Source of the DNA: Pseudomonas poae
Lineage (GTDB): Bacteria; Pseudomonadota; Gammaproteobacteria; Pseudomonadales; Pseudomonadaceae
Length of the DNA stretch: 59,144 nt
NCBI RefSeq assembly: GCF_001439785.1
Contig: NZ_JYLI01000029.1
Span: 1 to 59,144, forward strand
Direction of reading: 5' to 3'
The stretch's first letter is position 1, and every line of letters starts with the position of its first letter. Both the position numbers and the translations under genes were made by a program. Under the pieces are notes generated by a model that did not search any database, was not told the origin of the DNA, and was given only the letters and a program-made list of their open reading frames with translations. Positions 53,589 through 59,144 of this stretch are shown here, one piece after another.

Positions 53589-53900
53589 ATGGCACTTACT
53601 TAGCATTTACCGCCATCCATTTTGCTAACTCCCGCCCTGTCATTTATAAAGGCTGCACATCAGAGATGTATGGCATCTCTCCGATAAATCCCTCATTCCA
53701 CTCCTCCAAAAGTTTCACGCCAACAAATAAAAGCACCCAATAAGGACATTCCGTGCTCCAAACCCTCTTCAAACCCCCGTACTTCTCACGGTAAAAAATA
53801 TTATCTTCCAAAAATTTGAATGGAGTTCTTCCATGATTCGTGCATCTTTGGGAGATAAACAGAGTGGAGGGGTCAGACCACATTTTTGCGTTTTTTAGAG
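53570..53900. mobile_element. Possible mobile-element remnant bordered by GGGGACAGATTT and GGGTCAGACCACATTTT
   Basis: AAAAAAGGGGACAGATTTGA (53568-53587) and AGGGGTCAGACCACATTTTTG (about 53868-53888) are short motifs that I associate with flanks of transposase (Y1-type) loci in proteobacteria. They bracket about 300 bp. Inside, on the minus strand, lies an 86-residue frame (53644-53904; KFLEDNIFYREKYGGLKRVW, WVLLFVGVKLLEEWNEGFIGE) that could be a small real gene or a fragment. No transposase is present. Confidence 0.35.
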
Positions 53901-53904
53901 TCAC
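53644..53904 (-). CDS. Hypothetical protein, 86 residues
   Basis: AT-rich minus-strand frame with protein-like composition (many aromatic residues, HGRTPFKFLEDN, CPYWVLLFVGVKLLEEW). There is no convincing ribosome site, and its N-terminus lies in the GTCTGACCCC border motif, so the start may be artificial and the gene truncated. Function unknown. Confidence 0.4.
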   Translation of the reverse strand: MTLKNAKMWSDPSTLFISQRCTNHGRTPFKFLEDNIFYREKYGGLKRVWSTECPYWVLLFVGVKLLEEWNEGFIGEMPYISDVQPL

Positions 53905-53960
53905 TCGCCGGCTGCGTCGACGCTATTCAAGCCAACCCGCACATAAATTCCGATAAGTGG

Positions 53961-54042
53961 GATCCAATTCACACATCCCTGCGAACTTTTCCCCCTTTCC
54001 TTGTACTAACTTATTCGTCGATCTGATGGCTAAGTAGTGGCA
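53961..54042 (+). promoter_or_regulatory. Conserved upstream block of the second tpsA (copy B)
   Basis: This is the counterpart of the block at 36280-36368 before tpsB: GATCCAATTCACAC, GCGAACTT, GTACTAA and ATGGCTAAGTAGTGGCA occur in the same order with nearly the same spacing. The remaining gap, 53905-53960 and 54043-54176, shows no ORF. Confidence 0.6.
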
Positions 54043-54176
54043 TTTTCGATATGGAAATAAGAGCTGACGTTCTATCTCCAGCCAGCCTGACGATCGCATG
54101 TCGACAGTAATGAGCGAGCCCCCAGCGCCGGTTACTGCCGCTTGTCCTTAATGCCCGCTGCAACGAGACTACGAAA

Positions 54177-57100
54177 ATGGATGTTCGCCAATTTGCCTTC
54201 CTGGCCCGCCAACCTTCTGCTGCCCTGAAGCCGCGAAACGCGTTCTTCGGCCTGCCCAAGCGCGGGCTGGCACTGATCCTGGCCAACGCGCTGTTCTGGC
54301 AGCCGCTGCTGGCCCAGGCCGAAGGCATCGTGGTGAGCGCACCCGGCACCACCGTCGGCCAGGCGGGCAATGGCGTGCCCGTGGTGAACATCGCCACGCC
54401 CAATGGCGCGGGCTTGTCCCATAACCGCTACAGCGACTACAACGTCGGCCCCAACGGTGTGATCCTCAACAACGCCAATGGCGCGGTGACCAATACCCAA
54501 TTGGGCGGCTTCATCGTCGGCAACCCGAACCTCAAGGGCGGCGCGGCGAGCGTCATCCTCAACGAAGTCAACGGCGGCAGCCCCAGCCAGTTGCGCGGTT
54601 ACACCGAAGTGGCAGGGCAATCGGCCAAGGTTATCGTGGCCAACCCGTACGGCGTTACCTGCAGCGGCTGCGGCTTTATCAACACGCCCAACGTGACCCT
54701 CACCACCGGCAAGCCGGTGCTCGACGCAAACGGTCAACTGCAGCGCTACCAGGTCGACGGCGGCGCCGTGACCATCGACGGCCAAGGCCTGAACGCGAGC
54801 AATGTCGACCGTTTCGAGATCATCACCCGCACGGCAAAAATCAACGCGCAGATCAACGCGCGTGAACTGAACGTGATTGCCGGGCGCAACGACGTCGACG
54901 CCAAGACCCTGAACGCCACCCCGCGCGCCGACGACGGCAGCACCAAGCCCGAGCTGGCGATCGACTCGTCGGCCCTGGGCGGCATGTACGCCGGCGCAAT
55001 CAAACTGGTGGGCACCGAAGCTGGCGTGGGCGTGAAGCTCGACGGCACCCTGGCCGCCAGCGGCGGCGACATTCAACTGGACGCCAACGGCCGACTGAGC
55101 ATGGCCCAGGCGGCCGCCACCGGTAACGTCAAGGTCACCGCGCAGACGGTCGACCTCACCGACAAGGTCTACGCCACCGGCAGCGTGCAGGTGACCAGCG
55201 CCCAGGCCCTGGTCAACCGCAAGAGCATCGCCGCCGGCCAACGCATCGACCTTACGGCGGACAACCTCACCAACGCCGGTATCATCGAAGCCGGCGTCGC
55301 CCCCGACAACAGTCGCAACAGCAGCGGCGATCTGACGATCAACGCGCAGACCGTCAACACCAGCGGCAACCTCCTGGCCAGCCGTGCACTGGCGATCACC
55401 GCCGCGCAGGCGCTGACCAACCAGGGCGCGATCATCCAGGCCAAGACGGTTAACGTCAGCAGCGCCAACCTCAGCAACCAGGGCGCCACCGCGCGTCTGT
55501 TCGGCGAGCAGGCGTTGGTGGTCGACGCGCCGGCCATCGTCAACCTTGGCGGTTTGATCCGCTTTGGCGACGGCCAAGCCGCCACGCTCACCAGTGCAAG
55601 CCTGGACAACCGCCAGGGCCGCATCGAAATGTCCGGCGGCAGCCTGGCGCTCAACAGCACCGAGCTGAACAACAGCGGCGGGCAAATCGTTGCCAGCCAG
55701 GTGACGGTGAACGCAGGTAACCTGAACAACCAGAACGGCGTGTTGCTGGGCAACGCGCTTACGGTAAACGCCGGCAACATCGACAACAGCCTCAAGGGCC
55801 TGCTGCAAGCCGACAGCGGCGTACTTAACCTCAACGCCACCAACGCCTTCAACAATAGCCAGGGTTTTGCCCAGGCCGCTACCGACCTCAACCTCACGGC
55901 CGGCACGCTCAGCAGCAACGCCAATGGCGTGTTGAGCACCAACACCGGCACGCTCACCCTCGCCGTCGCGCAACAGCTCAACAACGCCCAAGGCCGCTTG
56001 CAGGCCGGGCAGGGCAACGTGCAACTGGGTGCCGCGAACCTGGACAACCAGAGCGGCGTGATCACCGGCAAGCAACTGCTGCTGAATGTGAGTGGCGGGC
56101 AGATCGACAACCGTGCCGGTCGCGTGCTGGGTGACCAACTCGACGTGCGCGCCTCGGGCCTCGACAACCGCGCGGCCGGCCTCCTTGCTGGTGGCGCCCA
56201 GGGCGTGAGCCTGCTGCTCAAGGGCCCCGGCCAGTTGCTCAACGCCCAGGGCCGCATCCAGAGTGAAGGCCTGCTGCAGCTGCAAGGCAAGCGTCTGGAC
56301 AACAGCGCCGGCATCCTGCTCGGTAACAGCGTCGAGGTGACCTCTCAAACCTTCAACAACAGCAGCAAGGGCGCGCTGGTCAGCAATGGCGGCGATATCA
56401 CCTTCAATGTCAGCGACCTGTTGACCAATGTCGACGGCGTCATCGATGCCGGCGAGCGCAGCGTGCTGGTCAAGCAACTCACCACCCTCAACAACAACGC
56501 CGGCACCCTGCGCGGCAAGCGCCTGGACATCGCCGCCCAACACCTGAACAACGACGCCGGGCAACTGCTGGCCGGCAACCAGGGCCTGAGCTACAACGGC
56601 CAGGACGTGAGCAACCGCAAAGGCCTGATCCTCAGCGGCGGCGCCCTGACGGAACTGAACACCGCAACCCTCGACAACCAGGGCGGCACGGTGCAAGGCG
56701 ACACGCTCAACGTGACTGCCGCCAAGGTCGATAACAGCGGCGACGGCCTGATGGCGAGTCTGGTGGGCGACCTGCAACTGACGGTCCAGACGCTGGTCAA
56801 CAGCGGCGGCAAGTTGTTCGGCAAAGAGAAGGTGACCGTCAGCGGCGCCACCCTCGACAACAGTGGCAACGGCCAGATCAGCGGCAACCGGATCGCCCTG
56901 ACCTCACGCGACACCCTGACCAACCGTGGCGGCCTGATCGAAGCCAACCAGGGCCTGACCCTTGTCGGCGGCAACCTCGACAACAGCGCCGGCGGCCAAT
57001 TGCGCGCGCTGGGCGGGGCGAGCAGCAGCCTCAACCTCAGCGGCGCGGTCAACAACCAGAACGGCGCCCTTGAATTCGGCAGCACCGCCTTCAGCCTCGA

Positions 57101-59144
57101 CGCCGCCAGCCTGAACAACCAGTCCGGCCAGGTGCAGCATGCGGGCCTGGGCCTGTTCCACCTCAACACCGCCAGCCTCAGCGGCAGCTTGGGCCGCATC
57201 AACGGCATGGGCACCGCCGACTGGGCGTTCGGCAAGGTCGACGGCTTGGGCAGCGTGCAGCTCAACGAAGTGCTCACCTACAAAAGTGCCCAGGGCCTGG
57301 CCCTCAAGGCGGGCGACCGTCTGGCCAGCGGCAAGGGCCTGGTGCTTGACGTAGCCAGCCTGGACAACGGCGGCGAACTGCTCAGCGACGGTGACCTGAG
57401 CATCACCACCGGTGGCGACATCACCAACAGCGGCCGCGTCTCGGCCCTGCAAAACCTGACGGTGACGGCCAATAACCTCAGCCAGAGCGGCGGGCGTCTG
57501 GCGGCCGTCAATACGCGGCTCAACCTGAGCGGCACTCTGGACAACCTCGGCTTCCTCACCGCGCGCCAACAGCTGAATATCGCCGCTACACAGATCAACA
57601 ACCGTGGCACCCTCGGTGCCCAGGGTGCGCTGAACCTCACTGCCGTCAACGGCATCACCAACGCTGCCGATTCGCTGTTGTTCAGCGGCGGCGACATGAC
57701 TCTGCGCAGCAATGGTTTCAGCAACCTCTATGGCGATGTCTACAGCAAAGGCAACCTGAGCTTCGCCGCACGGGACGGCGGGCCTGCCGTGCTGTTCAGC
57801 AACCGCTCCGGCACCGTGGAAAGCGAAGGCTCGATTGGCATCAATGCAGGCTTTATCGAAAACGCCAAAGATGAGTTCGAACTCGGTCAGACGCTGACCA
57901 CAGGCAGCTTGAGTTGGGTCTGTGGCCAGCACTGCGGCGAGAAAGACAACTGGGAAAAAGGCCTGATCACCATCTACGAGACGTACCTTGAGGCGGCGAC
58001 CAAAGATTCGGTGGCGGCGCGCCTGGTGGCTGGCAAAAACATGCTGCTGCAAGGCGACAATGTGCAGAACCGCTACAGCCTGATGGCTGCCAATGGCGAC
58101 CTGAGTATCACCGCCGGTGACCTGCTCAACCAGGGCGCCGCCACGCGCACAGGGCAGCGCAAGATTGTCGTCAGCACGCCAGGGCGCATTTCCGACGATT
58201 TGTTCGAAAGCATGCAACATGTCGACGTTCCCGCTTTCAATGCGGCCACGGCGGCTGGGCATTTCGATAAGGCGCGCTTCGAAGAGCTGAAAAACCGCTC
58301 ACCCAATAGCTTTCCTTTCGCCTACATAAGCGACGTCACCACCTGGACCGACAACAGCGGCCCCGGCTACGACGCCACCTTACAAGCTGGCGGCACGGTC
58401 AACCTCAATGTCACCCGCACCCTGCAAAACGGCACGCTGCACGACAACACCCTGGCCCAACTCACCGGACGCCTGGGCGATGACCAGACCGGCATCCCGG
58501 TCGGCGGTATCAACATCAACCTGAGCAAACACGCCAACGACCCAAGCGCCCAGGCAGCCGGCAGCGTACTGCCAGTGGCTGCCGTCGCCCCCGGCGGCGG
58601 CTTCGTGCCCGTGGACTACACCGGCACCGCCTTCGCCGCGGTCGACCCCACCACCGCGCCGAACTTCCAGCTGCCCAAGGGCGAATACGGCCTGTTCGTC
58701 AAAAATCCCGACCCGACCAGCCGTTATCTGATCGAGACCAACCCCGAGTTCACCTCGCTGTCGGGCTTCTTCAGCTCCGACTACATGCTCGGCAAACTCG
58801 GCTTCACCGGCGACAACGCCTGGCGCCGCCTCGGTGACGGCCAGTACGAAACCCGCCTGATCCGCGACGCCGTGCTCGCGCAAACCGGCCAACGCTTCCT
58901 CGCCGGCGGCCTCTACAGCGACGCCGACCAGTTCCGCTACCTGATGGACAACGCGCTGGCCAGCAAAGACGCCCTGCGCCTGAGCCTGGGCGTCACCCTC
59001 ACCGGCCAGCAAGTCGGCGCCCTGACCCACGACATCGTGTGGATGGAAAACCGCGTGATCGACGGCCAGACCGTCCTCGTGCCCGTGCTTTACCTGGCCC
59101 AGGCCGAATCGCGCAACGTGCGCGGCAACAGCCTGATCCAGGGC
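54177..59144 (+). CDS. Second TpsA filamentous haemagglutinin / CdiA-like protein, 3' end beyond window
   Basis: Open frame of 1656 codons with no stop before the window edge. The first 310 or so residues are nearly the same as in the protein at 38333: the same extended signal region (MDVRQFAFLARQPSAALKPR), the same TPS domain with GNPNL and NPYGV and TCSGCGF. The repeats that follow are different in detail. The conserved ALTHDIVWMEN segment is reached near residue 1617, against about 1915 in the first protein, so the repeat region is some 300 residues shorter. No tpsB lies in front of it, so it presumably uses the TpsB at 36582. The C-terminal toxin and immunity gene lie outside the window. 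Confidence 0.93.
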   Translation, partial: MDVRQFAFLARQPSAALKPRNAFFGLPKRGLALILANALFWQPLLAQAEGIVVSAPGTTVGQAGNGVPVVNIATPNGAGLSHNRYSDYNVGPNGVILNNANGAVTNTQLGGFIVGNPNLKGGAASVILNEVNGGSPSQLRGYTEVAGQSAKVIVANPYGVTCSGCGFINTPNVTLTTGKPVLDANGQLQRYQVDGGAVTIDGQGLNASNVDRFEIITRTAKINAQINARELNVIAGRNDVDAKTLNATPRADDGSTKPELAIDSSALGGMYAGAIKLVGTEAGVGVKLDGTLAASGGDIQLDANGRLSMAQAAATGNVKVTAQTVDLTDKVYATGSVQVTSAQALVNRKSIAAGQRIDLTADNLTNAGIIEAGVAPDNSRNSSGDLTINAQTVNTSGNLLASRALAITAAQALTNQGAIIQAKTVNVSSANLSNQGATARLFGEQALVVDAPAIVNLGGLIRFGDGQAATLTSASLDNRQGRIEMSGGSLALNSTELNNSGGQIVASQVTVNAGNLNNQNGVLLGNALTVNAGNIDNSLKGLLQADSGVLNLNATNAFNNSQGFAQAATDLNLTAGTLSSNANGVLSTNTGTLTLAVAQQLNNAQGRLQAGQGNVQLGAANLDNQSGVITGKQLLLNVSGGQIDNRAGRVLGDQLDVRASGLDNRAAGLLAGGAQGVSLLLKGPGQLLNAQGRIQSEGLLQLQGKRLDNSAGILLGNSVEVTSQTFNNSSKGALVSNGGDITFNVSDLLTNVDGVIDAGERSVLVKQLTTLNNNAGTLRGKRLDIAAQHLNNDAGQLLAGNQGLSYNGQDVSNRKGLILSGGALTELNTATLDNQGGTVQGDTLNVTAAKVDNSGDGLMASLVGDLQLTVQTLVNSGGKLFGKEKVTVSGATLDNSGNGQISGNRIALTSRDTLTNRGGLIEANQGLTLVGGNLDNSAGGQLRALGGASSSLNLSGAVNNQNGALEFGSTAFSLDAASLNNQSGQVQHAGLGLFHLNTASLSGSLGRINGMGTADWAFGKVDGLGSVQLNEVLTYKSAQGLALKAGDRLASGKGLVLDVASLDNGGELLSDGDLSITTGGDITNSGRVSALQNLTVTANNLSQSGGRLAAVNTRLNLSGTLDNLGFLTARQQLNIAATQINNRGTLGAQGALNLTAVNGITNAADSLLFSGGDMTLRSNGFSNLYGDVYSKGNLSFAARDGGPAVLFSNRSGTVESEGSIGINAGFIENAKDEFELGQTLTTGSLSWVCGQHCGEKDNWEKGLITIYETYLEAATKDSVAARLVAGKNMLLQGDNVQNRYSLMAANGDLSITAGDLLNQGAATRTGQRKIVVSTPGRISDDLFESMQHVDVPAFNAATAAGHFDKARFEELKNRSPNSFPFAYISDVTTWTDNSGPGYDATLQAGGTVNLNVTRTLQNGTLHDNTLAQLTGRLGDDQTGIPVGGININLSKHANDPSAQAAGSVLPVAAVAPGGGFVPVDYTGTAFAAVDPTTAPNFQLPKGEYGLFVKNPDPTSRYLIETNPEFTSLSGFFSSDYMLGKLGFTGDNAWRRLGDGQYETRLIRDAVLAQTGQRFLAGGLYSDADQFRYLMDNALASKDALRLSLGVTLTGQQVGALTHDIVWMENRVIDGQTVLVPVLYLAQAESRNVRGNSLIQG

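Noticed and set aside
54132..58262. 881- and 452-codon open frames antisense to the second tpsA
   Set aside because: Same shadow effect; the sense frame encodes recognisable TPS and haemagglutinin repeats without interruption.

Overview
The window is chromosomal DNA of a Pseudomonas, most likely of the P. fluorescens group. The evidence is a 5S rRNA of pseudomonad type, high-GC coding with strong C/G third positions, REP/REPIN elements typical of these species, and a complete mgo/pvf operon. It was read by eye. Family names come from recognised motifs, not from database searches.

Layout. 1-370: the end of an rRNA operon with two tandem 5S rRNA genes, each with its own terminator. 613-2493: a dCache chemoreceptor with an amino-acid-type binding motif. 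2537-8086 (minus): the four-gene mgoBCAD (pvfABCD) operon, known elsewhere to make diazeniumdiolate signals and pyrazine N-oxides. 8433-12073: a GntR/FCD regulator divergent from a TauD-like dioxygenase and an ABC ATPase and permease that lack a binding protein. 12134-17218: a LysR regulator followed by a complete MFS-type tripartite efflux operon. 17508-20368 (minus): two exported proteins of unknown role. 20549-22132: a membrane glycosyltransferase of the ArnT/PMT type. 22279-27335: marR-fusC-DUF1656-hlyD-omf, an AaeAB-like efflux operon with a clear operator. 27577-29073: a DUF945 protein. 29673-35984: pgaABCD for poly-N-acetylglucosamine (PNAG) biofilm polysaccharide.

36582-59144 is a two-partner-secretion / contact-dependent-inhibition (CDI) island. 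It holds a TpsB transporter and a 3686-residue TpsA/CdiA-like protein ending in a predicted PD-(D/E)XK nuclease, with an adjacent candidate immunity gene. An AT-richer array follows: a start-less HVHF toxin fragment plus a small gene, a start-less GIY-YIG nuclease fragment plus an Imm26-like gene, and further fragments with small membrane proteins. A lipoprotein gene and a probable mobile-element remnant come next. Last is a second TpsA gene that runs off the window. Its secretion domain is nearly identical to the first, and its upstream DNA shares a diverged block with the tpsB promoter region.

Several loci (mgo, pga, CDI) are of kinds often controlled by Gac/Rsm in pseudomonads, so the window is rich in social functions: signalling, matrix, efflux and contact-dependent competition. 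The most interesting region is the toxin/immunity array at 48500-53900 together with the duplicated TpsA.
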